64,000 bases of DNA from Halobellus captivus (GTDB lineage: Archaea > Halobacteriota > Halobacteria > Halobacteriales > Haloferacaceae): assembly GCF_007655485.1 (NCBI RefSeq), contig NZ_VJXQ01000006.1:25081-89080 (forward strand), in the 5' to 3' direction. Positions within the stretch are counted from its first letter, which is position 1, and every line of letters starts with the position of its first letter. Under the pieces are notes generated by a model, which ran no database searches, was not told the DNA's origin, and saw only the letters and a program-made list of their open reading frames with translations. The position numbers were made by a program, and so were the translations under genes. Below, piece after piece: positions 33,470 to 41,016 of this stretch.

Positions 33470-33739
33470 ATGAGCTCCCGCTCGTCGGTTCCCTCCAAGA
33501 CACAGCCGCACCGCGACGCCGCGTATCAGTTCGCAGTGGGCGCGTTCTACTTCGCGATCATCTCCGGCGTCGGTTCGCTCCTCGCGCTGCTCTTCGGCGC
33601 GTTCGGCATCGTCGTGAGCGTTCTCGTCTCGCTCGTCGGCGTCTACTACGGGGGCATCGAAGTCGCCCGCGGCATCGACATCGTCGTCCGCCACGCTGTC
33701 AGCGAATCTGCCGCTCACTTACACGATGAGGGCGTCTAA
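33470..33739 (+). CDS. Small haloarchaeal membrane protein
   Basis: 89 residues from the ATG at 33470. The soluble start MSSRSSVPSKTQPHRDAAYQ is followed by two hydrophobic segments (FAVGAFYFAIISGVGSLLAL and LFGAFGIVVSVLVSLVGVYY) and a polar end (SESAAHLHDEG). No family recognised. It lies 34 bases after truA and may be in the same operon. The T-rich GGGTTTTTCACG between them could be a terminator or its own TATA. Confidence 0.75.
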   Translation: MSSRSSVPSKTQPHRDAAYQFAVGAFYFAIISGVGSLLALLFGAFGIVVSVLVSLVGVYYGGIEVARGIDIVVRHAVSESAAHLHDEGV

Positions 33740-33805
33740 CGGACGCTGACCGGGACCCGATGGACACCCATCGGTACACGATCATCGTACACGATCGATT
33801 GGTCG

Positions 33806-33837
33806 GAGATAATATACTTGCCCCTAAATATTATCTC
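33806..33837 (+). promoter_or_regulatory. Palindrome over the promoter of the zinc microprotein gene
   Basis: GAGATAATAT (33806-33815) and ATATTATCTC (33828-33837) form a perfect 10-bp inverted repeat with a 12-base spacer. The right arm covers the likely TATA box, about 31 bases before the ATG at 33861. Just upstream, TACACGATC occurs twice (33775-33783, 33789-33797). This is a strong operator-like layout. Confidence 0.6.
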
Positions 33838-33860
33838 GATTCAATACAAATCGCCGACCG

Positions 33861-34016
33861 ATGCCGAACTGCGAGAACTGCGGGTCCTTCGTAACCGCGG
33901 AGTACGTCCGGGTGTTCGCACCGAACGGGATGGACCAGCCGCGGGTCTGTCCGAACTGCGAGGACAAGGTCCGCGACGGGGCCGACGTCCGCGAGGCGCG
34001 CGCGACGAGACATTAG
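33861..34016 (+). CDS. Two-CxxC zinc microprotein (DUF7563-like)
   Basis: Only 51 residues. MPNCENCGSFVTAEYVRVFA leads to a second pair in RVCPNCEDKVRDGADVREAR, so two CxxC knuckles about 30 residues apart can bind one zinc. Haloarchaea encode many such zinc-finger microproteins; by memory this one matches DUF7563. It has a palindromic promoter. It precedes a DUF5807-like gene on the same strand by 43 bases. Confidence 0.85.
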   Translation: MPNCENCGSFVTAEYVRVFAPNGMDQPRVCPNCEDKVRDGADVREARATRH

Positions 34017-34059
34017 CTGATTTCACGCGGCTTTTAGCCCTCCGCGACCTCTCGGCGGT

Positions 34060-34545
34060 ATGAGCAAACTCGACGAGTTTCTGGCGGGCGACAGACACGA
34101 CGACGTCGCGCTGTTTCTGACCGAGGAGTACCTCGACAGTCAGGGGAAGCTCCCGAAGATGGGAGAGACGGTCGACGCGGGCTACGTGCTCGTCGTCCCC
34201 GGCGACGACGGCCGCCGGGCGTTTTCCGCCGGGACCGGGATGGACGCGATGGAGTTCGCCCGCGGCGCGATGGCCGCGCGCGGACACGTCTCTCGAACGC
34301 TCGACGGCGGCGAGTGTCCCGAAGCCGTCGCTGATGATGACGACGCGCACGACGTCGAGTTCATCTTCGCGTTCTCCGAGGCGCAGAACGAGGAGGTCGG
34401 GGGACTCTACGCCCGCGGTGAAGTTATCCACGCGTACGCGCACTGCACCTGTGGCGCGAGCTACTCGGACAAGTGGGTCGTCGGCGAGGAGACAGAGACG
34501 GGCGTCCAGCCCGGCGGCTCCGAACCGGTCGAAGGGACTGAGTAG
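34060..34545 (+). CDS. Haloarchaeal protein (DUF5807-like)
   Basis: 161 residues. Conserved-looking parts are LDEFLAGDRHDDVALFLTEE, LPKMGETVDAGYVLVVPGDD, FSAGTGMDAMEFARGAMAAR and a C-terminal Cys pair region AYAHCTCGASYSDKWVVG that could bind metal. From memory this is haloarchaeal DUF5807 with no known function. No signal or membrane segment. It is convergent with the DHH phosphoesterase gene; intergenic repeat copy A lies between. Confidence 0.8.
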   Translation: MSKLDEFLAGDRHDDVALFLTEEYLDSQGKLPKMGETVDAGYVLVVPGDDGRRAFSAGTGMDAMEFARGAMAARGHVSRTLDGGECPEAVADDDDAHDVEFIFAFSEAQNEEVGGLYARGEVIHAYAHCTCGASYSDKWVVGEETETGVQPGGSEPVEGTE

Positions 34546-34597
34546 GGCAAACAGCCGACAACCGCTCGCGCCGGGACCGCTCCCGGCGCACCACCCG

Positions 34598-34699
34598 CGT
34601 CGGCGTGTCGGACAACCGCTGATCGACGCGGGGCGAACGTCACGTCACGTCACGCGGGGTCTGGTCCCGCCACCGTATATAAACTCGCCGTCGGCCGGG
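34598..34699 (+). repeat. Intergenic repeat family, copy A
   Basis: Located in the convergent gap between the DUF5807-like gene and the DHH phosphoesterase. It shares its first ~50 bases with copy B at 59371-59469 at few mismatches (block CGGACAACCGCTGA, then CGACGCG, then ACGTCACGTCACG), then GGTCCCG and a terminal AT box with TAAACTCG or TAAACGCTCG, and GTCGGCCG. A good TATA box (GTATATAAA, 34675-34683) has no downstream sense gene, so it is either an orphan promoter or part of the repeat. Confidence 0.75.
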
Positions 34700-34754
34700 C
34701 TGCTGTCTCTTCGATGCGGCGGTTTCTCCGCTCGATTTCCGAAGGTGATCCGTC

Positions 34755-36101
34755 CTACTCGTCAGTTCCGTCTTCGCTCGCGTCGCCGTCCGCGTTGTCA
34801 TCGGCCACGCCGCTCTCTCCGTCGTCATCGGTTGCATCGCCGTCGTCGGTAACGACGTCCCCGTCGCGCTCGTCTGCTTCGGCGTCCGTCTCAGCGTCTT
34901 CGACCTCGGCGGCGACTCGCTCGAAGGCGCGAAGAATGACGCGCTTCGTCGTCGCACCCTGCGTCGTCCAGTGGTGGGCGTAATCCAGCATATCGTCGTA
35001 GATGTCGGGTTTACACCCCGCGGCTCTCGGATGGCCGCCGCCGTTGACTAACCGCGCGACCTCGTGGGCGCGCTCGAATCCCTCGGATCCGCGGATACTC
35101 GCGCTCCCGGCGGGTTTGACGACGACAGCCGCGTCCGCTCCCTCCTCGCGGAGCGCGTCGGCGACCTCGTTCTGTGAGCATCGACCGTAGGTGACGCCGA
35201 CCGTCCACGGGCCCACCTGTTTTATCTCCGCACGGGAGACCGCGGCCTCGATCAGCGCCTGCTTTTCGACGCGCCGGAGGCTGATGTACTGCTCGACGAT
35301 ATCGGGGAGATCCACGCCGAAGTTCCCGATCACCGAGACGTACTCCTCCGCGTCCGTCCAGTAGGCGTAGTCCGCGAGGTCGTCGCTGCGGGCGTCTTCC
35401 TTCAGCCAGAGGTCGTGATCGCGCGTGACTTCGGCCAGTTCGATCCAGCGGTCCTCGAAGTCGTAGTCGAGCGATCGAAGCGTCACGTCGACGGTGCACT
35501 CCTCGTCGGATTCACCGATCACGAGGTCGACACCCGCCTCGCGGACGGCGTCTGCCGTTCCGTCGTCCCACTGGTGGTGATCGTACCAGGAGACTGATGA
35601 GGCGACCGACCGCGCCGCGTCGAGCTCCTCGGCGATCCACTTGTACTCGTCGGGACACAGATCGCAGACGTAGAGATCGATTCCCTCCGGCGCGTATTCC
35701 GCGACGTTTTCGAGGGCTTCGTCCAGCGAGTACGGACCGGCACCGACGAGCGCGACCGTCGACCGCGGTCGATCGGCGTCTTCAGATTCGGGGTCGGCGT
35801 CGTCGCTGCCATCGTCGTCGGAACCGGTGCCTTCCCAGCGCGCGACGCGTTCGACGAGGTCGTCCTCGAACGTCGCCCATTCGAGGGTCGCACCGTACGC
35901 TTCGCGGATCAGCGCGACGCACCCCAGTCCGTCCGCGTCGGTGTCAGCGACGACGACGGCCTCCGCACCCTCGACGGCCTCGGCGACCCGCTCTTCGGAT
36001 CGGTCCTCGTCGAGGGAGTCCGGGTAGAAGAATCCCGTACCAGGAAGCTGCGATTTCCGGGTCAGCGAGAGACTCGCGCTATCGATGAGTTCGTCTTCCA
36101 T
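34755..36101 (-). CDS. DHH-family phosphoesterase (RecJ/NrnA-like)
   Basis: 448 residues from the ATG at 36101 (MEDELIDSASLSL). The DHH motif set is present: VVVADTDADGLGCVALIREA (motif I), VCDLCPDEYK, WYDHHQW (the DHH motif) and DHDLWL, and the C-terminal DHHA1 motif GGGHPRAAG. Such enzymes cleave single-stranded DNA, short RNAs or cyclic-dinucleotide-type substrates; haloarchaea carry several. An acidic insert (SDDDGSDDADPESEDADRP) and an acidic tail are unstructured. Symbol withheld because the paralogue is unclear. Confidence 0.93.
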   Translation of the reverse strand: MEDELIDSASLSLTRKSQLPGTGFFYPDSLDEDRSEERVAEAVEGAEAVVVADTDADGLGCVALIREAYGATLEWATFEDDLVERVARWEGTGSDDDGSDDADPESEDADRPRSTVALVGAGPYSLDEALENVAEYAPEGIDLYVCDLCPDEYKWIAEELDAARSVASSVSWYDHHQWDDGTADAVREAGVDLVIGESDEECTVDVTLRSLDYDFEDRWIELAEVTRDHDLWLKEDARSDDLADYAYWTDAEEYVSVIGNFGVDLPDIVEQYISLRRVEKQALIEAAVSRAEIKQVGPWTVGVTYGRCSQNEVADALREEGADAAVVVKPAGSASIRGSEGFERAHEVARLVNGGGHPRAAGCKPDIYDDMLDYAHHWTTQGATTKRVILRAFERVAAEVEDAETDAEADERDGDVVTDDGDATDDDGESGVADDNADGDASEDGTDE

Positions 36102-36208
36102 ATCAGAGAGCGACGGTCCCCCTCGTGAAAACCGGCGTGGTTCCGACCCCGGTGTGGTTTCGACCCCGGCGTGGTTGGCTGGCCGAGATCGGTGATCTCC
36201 GAGCGATT

Positions 36209-36676
36209 TCAGCTTCTCTCCGGCGTTCCGGTGAGTTCCGTCTCGCCCTCGTCGTCGGCGAGTTGGCGAACCGTCAGCACGGGTATCGGGCACGTCCGAA
36301 CAACTCGCTCCGCGACCGAGCCGATGAGAAACCGGTTTTCCCCGTGTCGGCCGCGGGTCCCCATCGCGACGACGTCGGCGTCGACGTCGCGGGCGTACTC
36401 GTCGATCACGGAGGACGGGCGTCCCTCCGTGATCGCGGTGATGACGTCTCGGTCCGTCGACTCGCGGACTTCGTCGATCGCCTCTTCGCCCCGGTCGATC
36501 AGCGCGTTCTCCATCTCCTCGCGGAGGCGCTCCGGCGCGGACGCGACGTCGCCCTCGTCGACGACGTACAGACAGTGCACTTCGGCGTCGAAGCGATCGG
36601 CGAGATCGAGTGCCACGTCGACGGCCCGTCTGACGCTCTCGGAGCCGTCCGTGGCGATGACGATCGTCTCGAACAT
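36209..36676 (-). CDS. Universal stress protein (2 of 4)
   Basis: 155 residues: MFETIVIATDGSESVRRAVD, AEVHCLYVVDEGDVAS, then the ATP-binding loop VAMGTRGRHGENRFLIGSVA and RTCPIPVLTVRQ. The residue order fits the ATP-binding USP subgroup. It follows the PAP2 gene on the minus strand at 143 bases, with a 22-bp repeat array in the gap. Function is inferred by family; many haloarchaea have dozens of paralogues. Confidence 0.95.
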   Translation of the reverse strand: MFETIVIATDGSESVRRAVDVALDLADRFDAEVHCLYVVDEGDVASAPERLREEMENALIDRGEEAIDEVRESTDRDVITAITEGRPSSVIDEYARDVDADVVAMGTRGRHGENRFLIGSVAERVVRTCPIPVLTVRQLADDEGETELTGTPERS

Positions 36677-36746
36677 AGCCGTCCGTTCACCGTCGCTCGG
36701 GATAAACCCCGTCGGCTCGGAGCGGTCAGATCAATCGCTGTCCCGT

Positions 36747-36795
36747 GCAGATTCTTCGTTGTCTCCGCGCAGATTCTTCGTTGTCTCCGTGCAGA
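36747..36795. repeat. 22-bp tandem repeat (two units plus a stub)
   Basis: GCAGATTCTTCGTTGTCTCC occurs at 36747-36766 and 36769-36788, a 22-bp period, and the next unit begins (GCAGA) at 36791. It sits between the PAP2 and USP genes. Confidence 0.85.
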
Positions 36796-36805
36796 CGCTG
36801 TATCT

Positions 36806-37663
36806 TCACTCCGAAACGCTATCTCGACTCCGCCATCGGCGGACGGATTCCGCGAGCCGACCGTCGTCGATGCGGACCGCGAGTTCGACGCTCGCTGCCG
36901 CGACGATAATTCCGGCGACGACGTCGGTCGCCCAGTGGATTCCCAGGTACATCGTCGAGATGATGATCGAGACGGCCAATACGGTCGCGATCGGCAGCCA
37001 CCGCGGATAGATGGACCGAAACCGGTACGCGACCAGCGCGACCGTTGCCGACAGCGACGTGTGTAGCGACGGGAAGACGTTCGTGTTCACGTTGACCTGC
37101 GCGACCAGCAGCTGCGACTGCGGCCAACTCGTGTACAGCAGCGGCTCGACCAGTTCCGGCATATAGTTCCGTGGGCCGTATGCAACGACCAGGACGTAGC
37201 AGACGACGCCGATCCCGTAATTCAGGATGTAAGTGAGAAGCAGCACCCGAAGCGGTTGCGATCGCTCGTATACCGCGTACGCGAGGACGGGGAACGTCAG
37301 GAGGAACGTGTAGCCGAAAATGTATACGAACCCGAAATATGTCGTCAACAACGGATTCGCGTAGCTTTGCAGGACCGCGACGAACTGCGATTCGAGCAGG
37401 TAGATATATCGGGTCAGGTTGACTCCGAGGAGCCACGAGAGTTCGACGCCGATGTCTCGGACTACCTTGTTAATCGTGAGAACCACCGCGAGGACGCCGA
37501 GCGTCGGCATCACCTCCCGGAGGTTCCGTCGCAGGCGATACCGGAGGCGTGGCTCGTCCGACGCGGTCGGACGCGGGTCCCACCCGACCACGATGAGAAA
37601 CGCGAGAAGGTGCCCGAGAGCGACGACGAGGCCGACCTGGAGGAGTACGTCTACGAGCGCCAT
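36806..37663 (-). CDS. PAP2-type membrane phosphatase / inositol-phosphotransferase-like
   Basis: 285 residues. At least five hydrophobic segments; the PAP2 motifs are NVFPSLHTSLSATVAL and STMYLGIHWATDVVAG near the C-terminal half, both with the catalytic His. The overall layout resembles the AUR1/inositol-phosphotransferase branch of PAP2 enzymes and a lipid headgroup role is plausible. Its ATG overlaps the stop of the upstream solute-binding gene (TAATG), so expression is translationally coupled. Confidence 0.92.
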   Translation of the reverse strand: MALVDVLLQVGLVVALGHLLAFLIVVGWDPRPTASDEPRLRYRLRRNLREVMPTLGVLAVVLTINKVVRDIGVELSWLLGVNLTRYIYLLESQFVAVLQSYANPLLTTYFGFVYIFGYTFLLTFPVLAYAVYERSQPLRVLLLTYILNYGIGVVCYVLVVAYGPRNYMPELVEPLLYTSWPQSQLLVAQVNVNTNVFPSLHTSLSATVALVAYRFRSIYPRWLPIATVLAVSIIISTMYLGIHWATDVVAGIIVAAASVELAVRIDDGRLAESVRRWRSRDSVSE

Positions 37664-39504
37664 TACGTTCCTCTCACGAGTACGCCGTCTTCGTACTGAA
37701 ACCCCGCGTTTCTGAACTCCTCTCTGACCCGCGCGATGTCCAACTCGCCGTCCGTACCGAGGAACGGCGTCGTCGGATCGTCGCCGTCCCACCTGAGGTC
37801 TTCCGGTACCCATTCGGTCCCGTCGAGCAGCGTCACCGCGGGATTCGCGTATCCGTTGAAGACGTCCGAAACGAGGAAGGAACGATCCACCAACCGCGCG
37901 AGCGCGTGCCTGAATCGCGGGTTGGTGAGTGGGGGAATCTGGGTGTTGTATCCGAGGAGATACGGGGATGTCGACCGATTCACGACGAGTTCGAGGTCAC
38001 TGGCCCGTCCGATCTGCGGAACGGTGTCCGCTCCGACGGGCGTCGCGGTCACGTCGGCGTCGGCGTCCGCGACGACTCCTACGGCCGCGTTGTCGGAGCC
38101 GACGATCTGCAACTCCAAGCGGTCGAATTGCGGGGCACCGATCTGTGCGATGCCCCTCTCGTCGGAGTCGTCGGCGAGGAAGTGATCCTCGAACGGTTCG
38201 AGGACGAGCGAGTCTCGGGGCGTGTTCTGGACGAACCGGAGGGGGCCGCTTCCGACGGGTTCGATGTTGTTCGTCACGAGCGCTTCGGTCGCATCGCTGA
38301 TCTCGATCCCACTGATAGAGACCCGATCCGTTCGCTCTTCCCAGACGTGCTTCGGGAGGATCGGGACGGTGAACGCCCGCGTCGCGACTCGGGGGGAGCA
38401 GTCAGTGAACTGAATGACGGCGACGGTGTCGCTCGTGACGGTGACCTCGTCGACGAGCTCACTACGTCCGTAAAAGCGTGGCGACGGGACTTGCGTGTCC
38501 GCTTCGGTCTCGTCATCTTCGGTTCCGTCATCGGACGAGCCCAGCGTGGTATCCGAAAGCATCGCGAAAGTGAACGCCACGTCTTCGGCGGTTAGCGGTT
38601 CCCCGTCGTGCCAGGTCCGGTCCGGGCGCAATCGCACCGTCGCTTCGGGGCCGCCGTCGCCGTCGGAGAACGACCACGACTCCGCGAGCCACGGAGACAT
38701 TCCGTCTGACGTGGCGTAGCCGATCGGATCGTACAGCAGTCCCGTCAGAACCCCCGAGCGCCGATGTTCCACCGAGAGCGGATTCAAGTTCTCCGTCGGA
38801 CGCCTGTCCGTTCCAACGATTCGCAGCGTGGCCTCCTCGGATTCGCTCCCGTCGTCGGTCGACCCGGTCTCGGATACGCGTTCGAGCGCCAGATACCCGT
38901 AGGTCGAGTGGAGGCTCGCGCCGTACCAGTTCCGATAGTTCTCCCGACGTGCGGCCCGAATCTCGTCGGCGGAACAGAGGACGGTAAACGGCTGTGAGCG
39001 GCTGCTCGATTCCAAGAGGTCGCCAACGATATCCTGTCTCCGCTCGCCGGTCGCCCGCCGTTGCTCTTCGAGCCACTCGTCGACATCCAGATCAGCGAAC
39101 CCGAACGGATTCTGCCAACCACGGGTGTCGGCGAAGCGAGAGTGGAGGAGTCCATAGAGGATATCGGGGTCCTGTTCCCGTGTCGGGCTCCTGGCGAGAA
39201 ATATCTCGAAATCGTTCCCTAAGAGCACTTGCCGCAGGAGTTCTTCCTCGGAGACCGGAACTACTTGGGCGTCGATCCCGGCGGCCTGATACCACGACGT
39301 GATCATCCGAGCGGCGTGGAGCGCGTAGGGATCCGAGTCCGCTGGGAGGGTCTTGATCCGGAGCGAGACCTGCTCCATGGAATCCCACCCGGCGACAGAC
39401 CGCGCGCGACGGAGGCAGCCGCTGACGCTCGCGGTCGCTCCCGCTGCGAGCGTCCCGAGCACGGCCCGACGCCGGATGCCCATCCCGTTCGACGACTGCA
39501 CCAT
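37663..39504 (-). CDS. Peptide/nickel-type ABC solute-binding lipoprotein (SBP_bac_5)
   Basis: 613 residues from the ATG at 39504. The Tat motif RRRAVLGTLAAGA and lipobox VSGC (Cys30) predict an exported lipoprotein. The body is a family 5 binding protein: MSPWLAESWSFSDGDGGPEA, RPDRTWHDGEPLTAEDVAFT, PVGSGPLRFVQNTPRDSLVL, YLLGYNTQIPPLTNPRFRHA. The ligand (peptide, nickel or sugar) is unknown. No permease or ATPase genes flank it, which is unusual. A TATA-like TAATAG (plus-strand sense) about 25 bases upstream supports this start. Confidence 0.92.
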   Translation of the reverse strand: MVQSSNGMGIRRRAVLGTLAAGATASVSGCLRRARSVAGWDSMEQVSLRIKTLPADSDPYALHAARMITSWYQAAGIDAQVVPVSEEELLRQVLLGNDFEIFLARSPTREQDPDILYGLLHSRFADTRGWQNPFGFADLDVDEWLEEQRRATGERRQDIVGDLLESSSRSQPFTVLCSADEIRAARRENYRNWYGASLHSTYGYLALERVSETGSTDDGSESEEATLRIVGTDRRPTENLNPLSVEHRRSGVLTGLLYDPIGYATSDGMSPWLAESWSFSDGDGGPEATVRLRPDRTWHDGEPLTAEDVAFTFAMLSDTTLGSSDDGTEDDETEADTQVPSPRFYGRSELVDEVTVTSDTVAVIQFTDCSPRVATRAFTVPILPKHVWEERTDRVSISGIEISDATEALVTNNIEPVGSGPLRFVQNTPRDSLVLEPFEDHFLADDSDERGIAQIGAPQFDRLELQIVGSDNAAVGVVADADADVTATPVGADTVPQIGRASDLELVVNRSTSPYLLGYNTQIPPLTNPRFRHALARLVDRSFLVSDVFNGYANPAVTLLDGTEWVPEDLRWDGDDPTTPFLGTDGELDIARVREEFRNAGFQYEDGVLVRGT

Positions 39505-39624
39505 ACCCAACTAGTTGCCGTACGACGGTAATAGCGCTTGGGTCTCGACCCGACCGACGGTGATTCGAGCGTGTCTCCGGTGACGATGAGAACGCGTTAT
39601 TATCGTTCGGTGAGAGATCCGGAT

Positions 39625-41016
39625 ATGGCCCTCTCCCGTCGGACGTTGCGCATCTTTCTCGCTGCCGTCGTCGGCCTCTCCCTCCTCGCGCTGGTCGGCG
39701 GATACGTTCACGCCGAGCGCACGAACGATCAGGTGACGGGCGACCCCGCAGTCGAACAGGTGTTCCGCAGCGGCGATCGCTCGCCGGTCGTCGACTCGCG
39801 GTCGAACGTCACCGTGGTCGCCACCGACTCGAACGCCTTCGTCGCGGACGAGAACGACGCGCCCCGCGCACAGGCCGAACTCGTCGCGTTCGCCCCCGAC
39901 GGGAGTATCTACTACTACGACGACCGGCACACGCGCTACTGGGACGTCGACCCCGTTTCCGGAACCGACGCGACCGTCGAGTTCGTCTACGCTGACCACC
40001 TCGACGCCGACGAGTGCGGCGGCGAATCCGTCTGCACCCGAAACGGCGTCGAGCGCGTCAATCTCACGACCGGCGAGCGGACGGACGTCTTCAGCCGGAT
40101 CACGCCCGGCAAGCACTCGACTCGATGGCACGACGTCGACCGCATCGGCGACGCGCGTCTGCTCGTGGCCGACATCGATCGGGATCGGATCTTCGTCGTG
40201 AACACGACGACGGGACTCACCGAGTGGGAGTGGGACGCGCAGTCTGACTACGACGTCGAGAGCGGCGGGCCGTACCCCGAGGACTGGACGCACCTCAACG
40301 ACGTGGAGCACGTCGAGATCGACGGGCGGGACGCCGCGATGATCAGCCTCCGGAACCACGACCAGGTCGCGTTTATCGACTTCGAGCGTGGCCTGATGGA
40401 GGACTGGACGCTCGGGACCGACGGCGACTACGACACGCTGTACGAACAGCACAACCCCGACTACATCCCGCCGGAAGACGGCGGTCCGGCGGTGCTCGTC
40501 GCCGACTCGGAGAACAGCCGAATCGTCGAGTACCAGCGCGCGAACGGCTCGTGGGAGCGCTCCTGGACCTGGAGCGACGAGCGGATGCAGTGGGCGCGCG
40601 ACGCCGACCGACTGCCGAACGGAAACACGCTCGTCACCGACTCCAACGGCGACCGCGTCTTCGAGGTCGACACCGGCGGCGAGGTCGTGTGGTCCGCGAC
40701 GGTCGGGTTTCCCTACGAATCCGAACGACTCGGCACGGGCGACGAGAGCGCTGGCGGACCGAGCGCGGCGTCGATCGACCTGCCGTCCCGCGCTCCCGAC
40801 CCGGCCGCGGGATCCCTCACGGATCGCCTCGTCGACGCGCTTCCATCGAAAGTCGCCAACGGACTCTCGTATCTGTTCCCGCGGTGGATCGGCGTCGTCG
40901 AAGGGCTCTCCGCGGGCGCGCTGATCGTCGCGGTCCCCGCGTGGGCGCTGGCGGAGTACCGCTGGTCCGCGTACGCGATCGACCTCCGGACGCCGCTCCG
41001 ACTCAAACGAAAATGA
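39625..41016 (+). CDS. Arylsulfotransferase-like membrane-anchored protein
   Basis: 463 residues from the ATG at 39625. The N-terminal helix (RIFLAAVVGLSLLALVGGYV) anchors it and a second hydrophobic segment lies near the C-terminus (GLSAGALIVAVPAWALAEY). The middle is a beta-propeller with the ASST-type His/Asp repeats (PGKHSTRWHDVDRIGDARLL, EDWTHLNDVEHVEIDGRDAA, NPDYIPPEDGGPAVLVADSE). Arylsulfotransferases transfer sulfate between phenols; only the scaffold is visible here, so the reaction is inference. The stop TGA is overlapped by the next ATG. Confidence 0.88.
   Translation: MALSRRTLRIFLAAVVGLSLLALVGGYVHAERTNDQVTGDPAVEQVFRSGDRSPVVDSRSNVTVVATDSNAFVADENDAPRAQAELVAFAPDGSIYYYDDRHTRYWDVDPVSGTDATVEFVYADHLDADECGGESVCTRNGVERVNLTTGERTDVFSRITPGKHSTRWHDVDRIGDARLLVADIDRDRIFVVNTTTGLTEWEWDAQSDYDVESGGPYPEDWTHLNDVEHVEIDGRDAAMISLRNHDQVAFIDFERGLMEDWTLGTDGDYDTLYEQHNPDYIPPEDGGPAVLVADSENSRIVEYQRANGSWERSWTWSDERMQWARDADRLPNGNTLVTDSNGDRVFEVDTGGEVVWSATVGFPYESERLGTGDESAGGPSAASIDLPSRAPDPAAGSLTDRLVDALPSKVANGLSYLFPRWIGVVEGLSAGALIVAVPAWALAEYRWSAYAIDLRTPLRLKRK

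Noticed and set aside
34714..34983. Plus-strand frame driven by the TATA box in repeat copy A
   Set aside because: Its protein is a Ser-rich antisense of the DHH gene's acidic tail; a non-coding role for the promoter is more likely.
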